From: Calliopsis andreniformis
Taxonomy: Eukaryota > Arthropoda > Insecta > Hymenoptera > Andrenidae
DNA: 64,000 nucleotides
Direction: 5' to 3'
NCBI RefSeq assembly: GCF_051401765.1
Contig: NC_135071.1
Location: forward strand, 4,752,961-4,816,960
The notes under the pieces were generated by a model. That model worked only from the letters and a program-made list of their open reading frames with translations. It was not told where the DNA came from and did no database searches. Of this stretch, positions 21,949-35,150 are shown one piece after another; within the stretch, counting starts at the first letter, position 1, and each line of letters begins with the position of its first letter. The position numbers and the translations under genes are program-made.

Positions 21949-24310
21949 ATGAGTGAACCAGACATAGTTGATATTGATGCTGAAAATGTGACTAGTAAAG
22001 TCCCTATCATATTAAATGGAAAATTTTTCACCGTGGTACAAAGCACAAGAAATAATACAACGTCGACTGTTACAGCAAAGTGTACCACATGCCAGAAACA
22101 AATTAAAGGAAGTTTCCGTAGTACTTCTAACTTCTTATTACATTTGAAGTGTGCACATTCAAAAGTATTAGAAGAATATAATGCTTACAAAGATTCGATA
22201 TCCGGATCTAATATTTCAAAGAGACGTAAATGTTCAAGTAGTATCAGTAAATATTGTAGCCGCGAAATCACTTCATCGCCTCAAGAATATGCAAATGGTT
22301 TAATAACAGATTTTATTGTGGGAACCGGCAAACCGTTAAAAACAGTAGAGGAACCAGAATTTATTAAATTAGTTGCAGAATTAAGCAAGTTGAAATTACC
22401 GGTGCATCGTCCAAGCCGAAAAACATTGTGTAAACATATCACAACAAATTTTAAAAAATTATTTGCAAGCATTAAAGCAGAAGTATCAAACATCGATTAT
22501 GTATGTACAACTACAGATATCTGGTCAACGTTTAGACGTAGTTTTCTTGGTGTAACCCTTCATTGGATCAATCTACATAATTTCAGCCGAGAAAGTAGAG
22601 CTCTTGCATGTTGCCGATTTGAAGGCAGTCATAATTATATTGCAATTGCGCAGAAATTAAATGCAGCCCATGAAATGTACGGTTTAAACATAAATAAAAT
22701 AACCTGCACAATTACGGACAATGGCAGTAATTTCCTGAAAGCTTTTAAAGAGTTCAGTTACACGGGTAATGTAACATATGATGAACATGAAGATCTTGAA
22801 GATTTTAATAATGAAGAAATGAATGTTGAATTTCACAACATTCATCAAATTCATAATTCTAATGAAAATGAAACTCTACCCGTCGAGGATTATTATATGC
22901 TGCCTAAGCGCTACCGATGTTGCTCCCACACGCTTAGCCTCATTTGCACTTCAGATGTCAATAAATTTGTAAAAATTAATACAAATTATGCGAAATATCA
23001 TATTCCCGCTATGACCAAATGCTCTAATCTTTGGAATAAAACTAATCGCTCAAACAAAGCTAGCGAGGAATACAAGAAAATTCTTGGTCGAGCCCCGTGT
23101 ACACCATGCATCACAAGATGGAATTCTTATTACGATAGTGTTGCAGAATTATTAAGAGTCAAGGAATCACTCTATAAAATTTGTTCAGGATTTGGAATTT
23201 TTAGAAGAGTACAAGGTACAAATATTTTTATTCATTCAGTGGTAAATATTTAGATTAGGGTAGCCACCTCCGATTTCCATGACCTTGGAATATGTTGTGA
23301 AGATCATCATTCTGAACAACTTTTCCCTATACATATACCAGGGGAATCTAACTCAGACCTATTCTGATCACTCTTTTTAATATTGAAAACTTTCTTTGCG
23401 AATATCTCGAAAATTAAAAGAGATCCCCTGGTATATGTATAGGGAAAAGTTGTTTAGAATGATCACCTTAATAACATATTCCAAGGTCATTGAAATCGGA
23501 GTTGGCTCCCCTAATCTAAATAACTACCCTTTTGATTTATATATGTACAGTCAACTTTTATTACTTTCATTAAATCTATTTTAAATTTTCTGCAGCTGTA
23601 TATGGAACCAATAGCGTATGCCTTGAATATGCTACAGGGAGAAAAACAAGTTTTCTTCGGCGATATTTTGCCATGGATTTTTGCAGTTCAGCATAATTTG
23701 ACATGTATTAATTCACGTCAGAATAATAATGAAGGACTCAAATATTGTGAATCACTAAAGGAACACATATTGAAATGTCTACATGATCGCTTTGGTGACA
23801 TATTGGAACTGAATACTAATGCAGAAGATTATATTATTGCTACAGTAAGCCACCCAAAATGGAAACTTCGTTGGCTACCATACAATTTAAGAGATGCTAA
23901 ATCACAAAGTATCAAAGACAAAATGATACGAATTATGGAAGTCTCAAATAGCACAAATTCATTTGAATGTAGGAGCGATTTTAAACCGTTCATAAACGAA
24001 AAAGAACAACAGTTCTTTGATTTTATGGATAATCCATCAACATCTGTAAATAACAATAATAGTAGGTACTTAACTGAAATGGAATTCCTTCAATACCTTA
24101 ATGAAAGTGACACGTCATCTTGAAAGTTTAAATAAATTTCCAAAGATTAAAAAATTATTTTTACAATATAACACGGGTTTACCGTCCTCTGCTCCTGTGG
24201 AACGTCTATTCAGTTTCGCTGGACTAATATTGTCGCCACGTCGAAATTCTTTGAAGGATTCTGTGTTTGAAAAATGTGTTTTACTTCGAGGGAATTTAAT
24301 AAAGCAGTAA
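21949..24310 (+). pseudogene. hAT transposase with probable intron
   Basis: Starts MSEPDIVDIDAENV. A BED-type zinc finger is seen as CTTCQKQIKG...FLLHLKCAH; the catalytic region includes YVCTTTDIWS and TCTITDNGSNFLKAF; the C-terminal dimerisation part is PSSAPVERLFSFAGLILSPR (about 24180-24240). The first frame runs to 23253. A good donor at 23216 (GTACAA) and an acceptor TTTTCTGCAG ending at 23595 would join it in phase to MEPIAYALNMLQGE; the gap holds the MITE at 23249-23520. Some residues usually found before 'MEPIAYAL' may be missing. A frameshift near 24115 separates the last domain, so the copy is probably inactive. Confidence 0.8.
23249..23520. mobile_element. Palindromic MITE in the hAT transposase intron
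   Basis: Ends TTTAGATTAGGG and CCCTAATCTAAA. The two halves mirror each other (ccctatacatataccaggg against ccctggtatatgtataggg). It falls inside the inferred intron 23216-23595, so splicing could remove it. Confidence 0.8.
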
Positions 24311-25650
24311 TCGTAAAACAAATGTATTTAAATAATTATAATTTCCTTGCTTTTAATGTGCCTTACTTTAGAAAATAGTTATGAATATTTAGAAGTAGGT
24401 AATAAGTGTAAAAACAGAAGCGTCGAATTATTGTATTTTATTTTGTTACTATAATGATATTAAATTTTTAATTTTACATAGCATTTCTTTTACATTATTA
24501 TTACAAATAACTATTTAATTAATATATGTATTATTTTATAAGTAATAGATAATTTTTATTGCATTTGAAACTTTCATTCAATTATAGTACTTGAAAAAAT
24601 ATTAGGTATATATTACTTTTGTAACGTAAAACAGTGTTATAATAATAGTAAAGTAATATAATATTTTCTGGACTTTGATCCGCATAATTGATTTTTCTTA
24701 AGATAATTAATAAAAAAAAACATATCTTAGTCTAATAATGGAACTTCATAAAGGAAAACATATTATAAAAAATTGAAATTTATGTGTGAAAAAAACAGAG
24801 AATCATTCTGCACATGATCCTTCGTTATTTTAAATTGTCTAAAATATCAGTTTTAAAATAGAATTTATTAATTGGTGCAAGTTTGATTTGAGACGATACT
24901 TGTCTCATACTATTTTTTTAATCCGTAGTGTCAACATGTTGTTTATTATTAGTGTATATAAAGCGTGTCAGAACTGCGCCATCCGGTTATTTTTTTATTT
25001 ATTTTTTGGGTTCAGGAGCGCCATCATAAGCCAAAACATTTAGAAAAAACTCGAGATACAATAACAACCATGACTGACATCCTTTCAGAAATAGAAATTA
25101 TGAAGAAAATAAGAAACTTTGGAAAAACAAAACAACTATTGAACCGCTTTTGATGAAACATAGCTATTAATCATCTCAGAAATATACACTTTAAAATACA
25201 AAAAACCGCATCAAACATAGGTGTCAATCTTATAACACCCTTTCAATTTGTGTTCGGGGTTAAAAATGGGATACACTGTGTGCTTTGTCCTCTTTTGTCC
25301 TCCGTTACAGGCATATTATTCGATGCTGATACTCTGTCGTCACATAAGTGCCTCGTGCGGAATGAAACGCGTGCCCAAAGATAGAAAATAGTAAATAGGG
25401 AATGTGAAATAGAAAACAGTTTCAGGTCCTGTGGAAATAACTCAAGTGTGAAATATTTCATTTACGTTAAACTTTAACAGAAATAGTAAATAGTATTTCC
25501 TCAATGAAATAGGCACTGAGTGAAATACTATTTCAAAATAGTATTTCACAAGTTCCACTTCAAGATATTATTTTCAAATAGTATTTCATTGTATAAGTAT
25601 TTCATTTTCACTATTTCCACCTAAACTGTTTCAAATTTTCCTCAGCTCTG

Positions 25651-26104
25651 ACGGATACACAGATCGTGCGCTGAAATGCAAAGCTAGCAGGAGGTTATTC
25701 TTCATATATGCATCCGTAATCTGGCAGCACAGGGTGTCGATGACTGATCTTAGAATACCTTGCCTAGCCAAGCCAAATATTTATTGGTTGTAATAACGAC
25801 ATCATGAAGATATCATTTTAACATATTGATTTTTTTATCTACAAAAAACTACACAAGCTTAACGACTTTTCCATGAATTTGGCGTAATTTTTTTACTTTT
25901 GTGAAGTTTTCTTCTTGGGACAGCCACTTTACAGTAAATGTATATGGCATATTGAGAACAACAACGAACTAACTACTCGGAAAAATATGCGATCTAAGGA
26001 TATGGAGTTTATTTGTAATAAATTAGTGCTACTATTTCAATTTCGGAAAAATGTAGTTCCATCCACTTTTGTATTCAATACCTCATATATACAGAATCTC
26101 TGTA
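25651..26104. other. Intron, no gene seen
   Basis: AT-rich sequence between the hAT right end and the next repeat copy. The small frame 25915-26133 has no recognised domain. Confidence 0.4.
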
Positions 26105-26336
26105 AACTCCAAACAGTGCAGAAAATATTTTAAATGTGATTCTAGACTCCAAAATAAGAAGAAAATTAAGAGTAATGATTTTGTGTTTCAGGCTTCGTTT
26201 GTTAGTTATAAGCGCCTAATGATCTGGTGAAAAAAGCACCAGAAATGAGCCCGCGCGGAGGCCTAATAAAGTGGTGGCCCAAACAACAGTATCGCACTGA
26301 AGTAAGGGAAGGGAGAGATCACTCGCCATAGAACAG
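26105..26336 (+). repeat. Second copy of the 'gttagttataag' repeat family
   Basis: Shares tttgttagttataagcg, gaaatgagcccgcgcggagg and gagagatcactc in the same order with 1414-1645 and 57019-57343. Lacks a clear CAGGG end, so it is a fragment. Confidence 0.55.
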
Positions 26337-29300
26337 CTGATCGGAAAATTTACGACAATCGTCAAGGCTACAGGATCCATATTTCAGTTAAAATTAATGA
26401 ATATCATTGAATAACAATAATCTTGCTAATTGTCTGTAATTCATGAGCCAACTCGAGATACTCACTATGAGACAGAAAATGTTAATATGCCCACCTTTAC
26501 GTAAATTGTCTGTTCCACTTCACAAATCCAAACATCACGATTCTCCCATCTGTGAGTATTGAAACACCATATGAGGGTATCATTTAATAACACTAAACCT
26601 GCCTACTCCTTACAATCTAGGGAGAAAATTAAAACACGTTCTATAGAATTTGGGAGTAGGAAGGGTTAAAGTGGAAAGAAACACCACTACAAGTCTTAGC
26701 GTAGAATTTGAAGGTAAACCGCACATACAACGAGAAACTGAGTTGACGCACGAAGAAAGTTCTTCGATATTTGATATTCAAATTTCGGGCTTCGCTGATT
26801 TCTGTAAACAAAATTAAGCTAACCATATCAGTTAAACTGCGCTCGGCATTTCCGCCTATTGCACTAGTTGCCAGCAATCTTTCTCTCCTGGGCGAGTGTT
26901 ACCAAAAATTGATGTTTAAATAAATGGAATTTGAAATCAATCAACACGTGGATACATTTTAGAAACTAAATATATCCTATTTCATGAAGACATCATACTT
27001 GTATTTTTAAATAACCAACTGCGAATATTTACTTTCTGTTTGTATAAAATAATGTTCACAATCGATTTATGGTGTTAAATTCAATTGACATTTATCTTCA
27101 ATCAAGTGGATTTCACAATTCTTTTTGAACCTTAATAAGCAACTGTCACACTATTATCTCCTGAACGTGTGGCAGTTCTGGGGTGACCCTACAGGTAACT
27201 CTTGAAGGAATTTCGATTTCTTACATCTTTTTCGAACAGTTTCAAAATTAAAGATTTGGCGTTCGTTGTGAAGGCTATTCTTGGCCATAAAAAAACAAGA
27301 ATAGCATTAAGGATTTAAACAGGAAAAATTGAAGTTTCTTTTTCGCAAACAGATTTTCACGCAAGTAACACCAATCGATTCCTTGTGCTCTCCCGATTAA
27401 AATTATGTCAAACACGATATGATTCCGATTATTTTTAACAAAGATACATAAAACTTGGTTTGTAGAAAGAAAGGTCATGCTCACCGCGTTATGTAAACAG
27501 ACCAGGGCGTGGCTCTCGTCCGTGAGTGGTAGTTGATTCGACGAGCGCGGCTCTCGTCCGTAGCATGTTAGAATGCTACGAAAAGTTCTCCGATTCACTA
27601 ACTCCCTATTATTCCCTCATATTTCTGTGTTTAATTATTTAATGACTGAAATTATTAAGAAAAAGAAAGCGCAACACAAAAAGTATATAAGTTCCGTTTT
27701 AAATGTTTAGAAATTTTTATTTTTTTATTTTCAATATATTCTTTCCGACATCGATTAAATATAATATACATAAATTCTGTTAGCCAAATCTTCATTTATT
27801 GTTATTTTTAGCTCGTAAAGAACTGATGGAAAAGTAACTTTGACGATTCTCCGTAACCGTCGCAGGGTTCCAACCTTTATTACTTAAATATCTTTATTAT
27901 AAATAATTGGAATCATGTCGTATTTGATATCATTTTAATCGGGAGAGCACAAGGAATCGATTGGTGTTACTTGCGTGAAAATCCCTTTGCGAATAAGAAA
28001 CTTCAATTTTTCCTATTTAAATCCCTAATGCTATCCTTGTCTTTTATGACGTCATTGATTTCGGTCATCGAGCTCGAGCATCGACGGTCGAACGAGACCC
28101 TTTTCTTTGCTTCTCCGGTCGTGTACCAATTATCTCGGCGACCGAGAGCAAAGAAAGCCGAATCGACTAACAGTCACTCGCTCTCGGGTCTGGTCGCGGC
28201 TCTCGTCCGTAACATTACTGTATTTGTTGTCGATCACGCGCCAACGCGTGAAGCGGTTTTTCTGAGAATAACCGGTCACGCTTCACCGCGTGATGAATCG
28301 ACGTTTAGTTAACATGAACTTTCTGATTGGCTGTTTGGAATGCACCAGGCACCACGAACTGGTGGCCTGCGAACCACGCGCGTCTCATTCCCTTATCTAG
28401 ACATTCCCCAGCCAAGTCGTTAAAGAATGTCTCCAATCATATGTTTTCAATCCATTGGCGTGCAGTGGGCATTCGCGTCTGGTATCCCTGACATGGACCC
28501 ATGAATCATGCAACGTTTGTTTCTGCTGGATCAAAAGTCCAGAATCTCAAACGCCAAACGCTATTTTTTGACAATCTAAATTCACTGCCACGTTGACGTT
28601 AACGTAGTTTCACTTGCACTAAACCTTACAGTGTTTTTCAAAAAGCATTTCATGCTTATTACTTCACATTTCACGTGACGTGGTGTAAAATCCATACTTT
28701 AATGGACAGAGTTAACCGTCCTGCTTCCGTATCCCGCTCTGTCTATAACCTAGTAGAGGAGTAGGGTACAGTATGACTGGTGATTGGGACTCTGCGGATC
28801 TGGGATACACTTTCGTTTCAAATCGGTGACGAAGGTTATCGCATTACCAAAGACAACTCAAGGTGAAGATTAGTGTTATAAACCAATTGTGAACATTATT
28901 TTATGCAAAGAGAAAGTAAAAATTTGCAGTTGGCAACTTAAAAATATCAGTATCACGTCTTCATGGAATAGGATATGATATTTTACTTTTTAAAGTGTAC
29001 CCACATGTTAATTGATTTCAAATTCTGTTTATTTACACATCAATTTTCGGTAACACTCGCTCAGGCAAGCAAAAACTGCTGGCAACTATTGCAATAGGCG
29101 AAAACGTCCAGCACAACTTAACTCATGTAGTTAGTCTAATTTTCTTTATTGAAATCAGTAAAGCCAGAAATTTGAATATCAAACATTGAAGAACTTTATT
29201 CGCGCGTCGATTCGGTTTTCGGAAAACCTAAGCCTTTAGTAAAGCTAAGGGCCTATGGGGGAAGAGCCAGGTATCTAACAACATCAGGTGTTGTCTGAGT

Positions 29301-29856
29301 CCCCGACGAGTTTTTCAAGAAACTGCAACTAGTTTTTCGAAAAACCTTCGCATGGAACGTTTGTGTGAATATTCATCATAGCCGCCGAGTTTTCCTACAA
29401 ACCTAATCGTTTCCCGCAGTATTCCCGTTGTGTGTGCGGTTTTCCTTCAAATTCTATCCCAATACTTCTGGTAATGTATACAGTTTTTTTGTGTGTAGAT
29501 TTGGATCAAAAGATTAATCGGATGGTGTACAAATTAATCCTTTCTAGTCCGAAATTTCATAGGGTGTGTTTAGACTTTCCCTCTATACTCTAAGGAATAA
29601 GCAGATTTAGTGTTATTCGACGATAGCCTTGTATGGTCTTTCAATATTCACGAATAACAGATGTTTGGGTATTTGGAATAGACAATTTACGTAAAGATGG
29701 GTATATTAACATTTTCTGTCTTATAGTGAGCATTTTGAGTTAGCTCATGAATTACAGCCAATAGACAAGATTATTGTTATTCAATGATATTCATTAATTT
29801 TAACTGAATTTTGGATCCTGTAGCCTTGACGATTGACGTAAATTTTTCGATCCCGT
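26337..29856. mobile_element. Large palindromic element with a nested MITE fragment
   Basis: Outer ends are near-complementary (gatcggaaaatttacg at about 26339; cgtaaatttttcgatc at about 29845). Arms of roughly 0.9-1.1 kb match in inverted order: the 'caatcttgtctattg' region, the cttcatgaa/tatcctattt region, and the 'gcctattgca' region. The interior received the fragment at 27290-28221. Part of the right arm (about 29170-29530) has a relative at 54940-55480. No transposase recognised. Confidence 0.75.
27290..28221. mobile_element. Truncated copy of the 8083-9089 foldback MITE
   Basis: Shares long stretches (acacaaggaatcgattggtgttacttgcg type and reverse complement) with 8083-9089 and ends GTCCGTAACATTACTG before TA. 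The opposite end (CAGTAATG) is missing, so it is 5'-truncated in this orientation. Confidence 0.75.
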
Positions 29857-29869
29857 GGCATGATCTCGC

Positions 29870-30510
29870 GATAAGACGTGTAGGCTATCTAACTGATAAG
29901 CAGCCGCAACGACCAGCAAAGACAGAGCGTGCCAGCCGTCCATAACGAGCTATACCGTGCAATAAGCACAACGGCTCCAAAGCACTCTCCTGTATCCACA
30001 CTGTTTGTGAACCTGTAACAGGATCCACTGGACAGGCGCATGCCAACCGGCAGTTTACAGATCCCCGTTTATCCTCTGGTCATTAGCGGAAGCTACTCGG
30101 GGTCACCGACCAGGCGCACGCCGGAAGAAAGCGGGTAGGCGCATGCCACCCCGAACCTGCTCAACCACCGTCTCAGTCTGTTTCCCGAACCACACGCTAT
30201 AAGCGAGTGACAGTCCAGGAGTTTTCGACTCCTCCGACCGATCCAGCTCCAGAAGTCCGCGACTCCAACCAAGCGACCAGCATCAACCGCCGAAGTAGTA
30301 GCTCCGAGATCCACTAGCAGGCGCAGCGGCCCTAGCCGCGCGTTAGGTGACCCGCCAGACCGATCCGCCGGACAAGGCCTCTTAACTATAAGGTGTAGTT
30401 ATAGTACTCAGTTATAATACGTAGTTATAAGATTTAGCTATAATAAATTGTGTTCGTCGTCACACCTTGCCTGGTTCATTCGTTAACGCGAATCTGCACG
30501 TAGTCATACA
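29870..30510 (+). other. GC-rich block, possible solo LTR or non-coding retroelement
   Basis: Composition switches abruptly to GC-rich with short repeated words (aggcgcatgcc, aggcgcacgcc). Toward the right it ends in TATAATAAATTGTGTTC, like a polyadenylation region of an LTR. I found no second copy, no TG/CA ends with a matching duplication, and no convincing open frame. Confidence 0.3.
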
Positions 30511-31029
30511 TATAATAAAATCTATTAGCATTGAAAGCTATACAAGTAATATCTAAACTTATGCTGTGTGTAGCTACGTTTAAACTTATAATTAATTGAA
30601 CCTTTTTAATTAATAGAAAGAGGACAATGGTCCAATTATCACTTCACTGAACTGAGTTGGTAACTATCGAAGTTTACTTATTGACAGAATACTTTTCGTT
30701 TTGATATTACTTATGAGCTCTGATTTACGCTAATAGATAAAGATAGGCCGAGAAGCTGGTTAGAGCCTCAGTCGGTAATCAAGGAACTGGTTAAAACTGC
30801 CACAATGTAGAGGAACCAAGGAGCTGGATAAAGCTGCCTCGGTGTAAAGTGACCCAGGAGCTGACTAAAGCTGCCTCGGTTTAGTTAGGATCAGTGGAGT
30901 GGTCGTATTCTGGGCTAGCTTCAAAATTTTAAACTCTGGCTCTGAGCACTTGCTGTCGTTGAAGACACCGAGTATAAATTCTACTCGGAGATTGCCTCCT
31001 TCCATCAAATGATTACGGGAATTGTTACA

Positions 31030-31290
31030 GGATATTCGTTGTTAATATGTCCCAATGTCTGGCGCATGCGTGTGGTAGTGCTTGTGTAGCCATCCGGAGA
31101 AACTCGTCGTCTGATAGGCCTGTTGTCAGCAAATGCGAAGAAGCACGCCGTAGGATGCTGCTTAGATAAAGTTCCGATGTTGTATATATGAGTAGGTGGA
31201 AGTGTCTTACTACATATGCGCATGCGTGTAGCGCGTTGCTAGCACGATTGTTTCAGTTAGAGGATTGAGGTTAGGATATGGTTTAGGTTA
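31030..31290 (+). repeat. Dispersed repeat shared with 59735-59925
   Basis: gcgaagaagca, gatgttgta, cgcatgcgtgtag, gcgttgct and gaggttaggatatggttt occur in the same order as the reverse complement of 59735-59925. Class unknown. Confidence 0.6.
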
Positions 31291-33080
31291 AAGTTTCTGT
31301 TTAGGATAAAGTTTTAATACTATTAAAAATTTAATGATTACTGAAAAACATTACCGATCTGGTTAATGGTTAGAATTTAATACCGTCGAAATGGTCGCGA
31401 GTCGTTACACAGTAACAACCAAACGCTCCCAGGCACGCATACGTTTTAAGTTTTCGCAGGCAAGTCAATGTTAATTCTGACAATGTCAAAAAATTGCCTG
31501 AAGCATTACAGATTAAATATGATGGTGCGGTGTACTGGATATATTCATCGACAGGAAAGCCTACGGGCTTTTTGCTTTATGTGAAAGGGCATTAAGCCAA
31601 GTTTTGTAAAAATGTTGAGTAAGCCACCAATAAGTTACCTATGGTCCCTGACAACAAAGTGCGAGAAGAGCACCACTGTCTACTGAAACTAACATCAGTG
31701 GCATCAGTGCACGTCACCCAGTCGAACCTTCTCTGGGACAGAGCAGCATTTAGTGCGCATCATCATGGCGTTTTACCATGTTTTACCATCTGCGACCCAG
31801 TCGGCGTCCCGTACAACAAAAAGACCGAGATCGCTGCGTGCGGCAGGATCTCGGCACGCGACGCTTTCCCCACCGTGCCCCGATTAGCTCGCTCGTGTCG
31901 CACGACCTTGGGTCCCATTGAGTCCCCCTGGAACTCTTCTTGCAGCGACGATCCGAGACGCAGTATTAGACGCTGTACTTATGGTCCTCGCTGCCATCGT
32001 CTGCCCACGAGATGGATCCCGTAGCAGCGTCCCTACACCTCTCCGTGTAGGACTTCTTCTCGGAACGCGGAGCGATGTAGCCAACCTCGCGCTCGTTGGC
32101 TGGTTCCCATTCTTCGGTGCATCTTCATGCATCCGCGGTACAGCCCTCTCATCATGCATCCACCCTGAACGGCTCGATGGGCCGAAACAGCCTCCCAGTT
32201 TAAGCGTCACTTCACTCGCCAGGCGGAGTGACACTGAAGCCGCTGGTACCCTGGCCACTTCCCGATTCCGAAGATCCGCCGCAAGAAACTGCTCTGATGG
32301 CTCCGATGTTATTTAACCCCTGTCTCCTGCCAATGCTCTCATCTAGGCTGCCGAAATAACCGAGGTCGCTTGAGCATAAAATAGATGTTAGAAACGCATT
32401 AGACTCTCGATGGTGCACATTAAAGGCCTCTCTTGCCTCAGAAAAAGTTTGGCTTTGTGATTGGCAATCGTGCCACCTCATAATACGTACACGCTTTTCG
32501 CGGTTGTACTACGCGTTCTAGTACAGCTTGTATATAGATTGGTTTTAATTGTTAATAAGAAATTCACATTGGCACGAGATATGCTGCAAAGTGTCATCGT
32601 TTAATTTCTAGATTTACCCTAAGAAATTTCATACAACCCTTTGAGGATCTAACCGAAGAGTTTCCTTTGAACTGTATGTTGGAAAGTGAAAATATTTGTA
32701 TTTTCAAAAACATCGCGCGTGGCTCGATAACGTTTCAGTATCAAGAGTGAGAGAATAAAATTCAGTTTACATTTACCTTTTCTTTTGACTTTCCGAAATT
32801 GCCCATAGTGGCCCCAAGGACCAAGCTTATACATACGCGACTCGTGCGGTGGTGTGTGTAATGGAGAGAGAAATTTTCAATAATTTGGGTGTCATAGATT
32901 TCGATTTATCGATAACCTAGTAAAAAGCAACACCGTGGCATGGGTTTACGCCTTGCGCTTTTGTATGAAAAGATTTGGAGTTGGTAAAAAGTTCATCAAA
33001 AGAAAAAAGTTCAACGCAGCGCATTGAACTCGTGATTTATCGAAATTCTGCTGATATTTAGTAATACAAAATCACTAGGT
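31291..33080. other. Unclassified interior sequence with a GC-rich middle
   Basis: 31620-32480 is GC-rich with overlapping frames on both strands (31641-32024 +; 31884-32258 - and 32212-32481 -), the usual outcome of GC-rich sequence; none shows a domain I recognise. About 32640-32880 resembles 47400-47520 (ctttccgaa, catacg.ctcgt, gtgtgta.tgga in order), another unclassified dispersed repeat. Confidence 0.35.
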
Positions 33081-33100
33081 CCGAAGGTAGGAGGCAATCT

Positions 33101-34672
33101 CTGACAAGGGAACTACCCGAAGTGATAACCTCCGATTTTGATGCAACTTTGTAGGTCGGTAGAGAAGCCAAAAATATTCGGCACCTATTTTTTTATTTCG
33201 GCTATATTCGATGTTAAAGGGGTGAAAACAGCCCCCAAAGTTGGGGGTGGAAAACATATTTGGTCTCCTATCTCGAAAACTATTAGCTATAAGAAAAAAG
33301 TGTAAATTGGGCGATTACGTATTTTTTAGCAACGAATCCATTTGCATAAATAGTTTTTAAAAATACCTATTTGTTTAAACAATATATTGAAAAATGTCAT
33401 ATTTCTGTTAATTTTTCAGGTAAAATGTTAATCGATTTTCTCGCAAATTTATGTGTAGATACTATATATCAAAATACAAGATACGGATATTTTGGAATTA
33501 TGAATTTTTGCCTTATAAATAAAATAATTACATTCACAGTTTATCCGTGTTTTCTGTGGAAACGAGCTCTGAAACGAATTATTCCGGGAAAATTATATAT
33601 TTGTATGATGTTTTCACCATTATGTTGTAATATATGTTGTAAATATTTCATTAAAACGTTAGAAACCAATGCACAGCTGATGATGATCAGCACGAGCGCG
33701 GCGAAAAACTGTTGGCTGAAGCAAAAATTATAAACTTATTTGCACTGCTGTTTACGTTAGCGTGAAAGGTTCCTATTATTTCTTGAAATGTTCAGATTTC
33801 TATCGTCGCTGAACTAATCATGGGGTCGGAGCAAGTAACTGTCATAAAAAGAATAGAAAGCTTAAAGCGTCAGTTATCTGTAACATGCTCAAGACCTTAA
33901 GCCTACAAGTATGAGGGCAATTGGACCATAATCAAAGGCTTTTGTTTGGGCCTAATATCGTTTACGTTTGTAAAAATCTCTGAGGAGGACTGATTTCATT
34001 TTGGGATTTTTCAGTGTGAGCGATGTTATTTCCTAGCTTGTTTATTTCTCATTTATGAAAGTGGAAGGCCCAAATTACCTACTTCAAACATTTTTGACGT
34101 ATAAAAGTATACACTATGAATCCCTTCTTCACATTTCCTTGTTGGACTTCTTTTAATGAACTATTTACAACATATATTACTACATAATGGTGAAAACATC
34201 ATACAAATATATAATTTTCCTAGAATAATTTGTTTCAGGGCTCGTTTCCAAAATGTGAATGTAATTATTTTGTTTATAAGGCAAAAATTCAAAATTCCAA
34301 AATATCCGTATCTTGCATTATGATATATAGTACCTAAACATAAATTTGCGAGAAAATCGATTTATATTTTACCTGAAAAATTAACAAAAATATGACATTT
34401 TTCAATATATTGTTTAAACAAATAGGTATTTTTAAAAACTATTTATGCAGATGGATTCATTGCTGAAAAATACGTAATCGCCCAATTTACACTTTTTTTC
34501 TATACCCAATAGTTTTCGAGATAGGAGACCAAATATGTTTTGGGGGCTGTTTTCACCCCTTTAAAATCGAATATAGCCGAAATAAAAAAATAGGTGCCGA
34601 ATATTTTTGGCTTCTCTACCGACCTATAAAGTTGCATCAAAATCGGAAATTATCACTTCGGGTAGTTCCCTT
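33101..34672. mobile_element. Foldback transposon
   Basis: Ends ACAAGGGAACTACCCGAAGTGATAA and its near mirror TTATCACTTCGGGTAGTTCCCTTGT. Arms of about 560 bases (to about 33665, and from about 34130) are highly complementary. The 120-codon frame at 33371-33733 lies in the palindrome and looks like hydrophobic AT-rich noise. A related end (ACAAGGGAAGTTTGGGAAGTGTTAA) occurs at 45339. Confidence 0.85.
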
Positions 34673-35150
34673 GTGAGTATAAATACGGCGTTGCCAACGG
34701 TAGCAAGCGCTCAGAGATAGAGTTCAAGGTTCTGATGCAAATCTAGAACACAACGAGTCCCACTGATACTAATCAAACCGAGACAGCTTTAACCAGCTCC
34801 TGGGTTTCTTCGATCAAGACAGCTTTAATCAGCTCCTTCGTTACTCTACATTTAGGCAGCCATAGCCAGCTCCTTGATTACCGACCGAGGCATCTTTAAC
34901 CAGCTCCTCGACCTATTGACCTTAATCTACTACTGCTATATGCGTAAATCAAAACTCATAAGTGATCTCAAAATGGAAAGTATTCTGTCAATAATTAAAT
35001 TTTGATAGTTATTAACTCAGTGGAGTGAAATGATAATTTGACCATTGTTCTCTCTCTATTAATTAAAAAGACTCAAATAATTATAAGTTTATAGGTAGCT
35101 AAATACTGCATAAGCTTAGATATTAGTTATATAGCTTTGAGTATCGATTT

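Larger units (their letters stand above)
21498..25650 (+). mobile_element. hAT DNA transposon
   Basis: Terminal inverted repeats are CAGAGCTGGGGAAAAT (21498) and ATTTTCCTCAGCTCTG (ending 25650). The subterminal zones 21530-21740 and 25380-25620 are full of GAAATA/TATTTC words, including GAAATAGTATTTC palindromes, as expected for hAT transposase binding sites. I could not match an 8-base target duplication, so flanks may have mutated. It carries the transposase gene at 21949-24310. Confidence 0.8.
30521..35150. mobile_element. Element with 0.47 kb inverted arms containing minisatellites
   Basis: Left arm 30521-30985 and right arm 34675-35150 are imperfect reverse complements (actcagtggagtgaaatgat on the right against atcacttcactgaactgag on the left). 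Each arm includes a tandem repeat of about 37 bases built on 'ggagctggttaaagctgcctcggt' (about 30745-30895 and 34765-34915). The interior holds the foldback at 33101-34672 and unclassified sequence. No transposase seen. Confidence 0.65.

Noticed and set aside
31641..32481. Several overlapping frames of 89-132 codons on both strands
   Set aside because: GC-rich sequence lowers stop frequency in all frames; no domain or splice evidence.
33371..33733. 120-codon plus-strand frame
   Set aside because: Lies wholly in a foldback arm, is Ile/Phe/Lys/Cys-rich like translated AT-rich DNA, and the matching arm does not keep it open.
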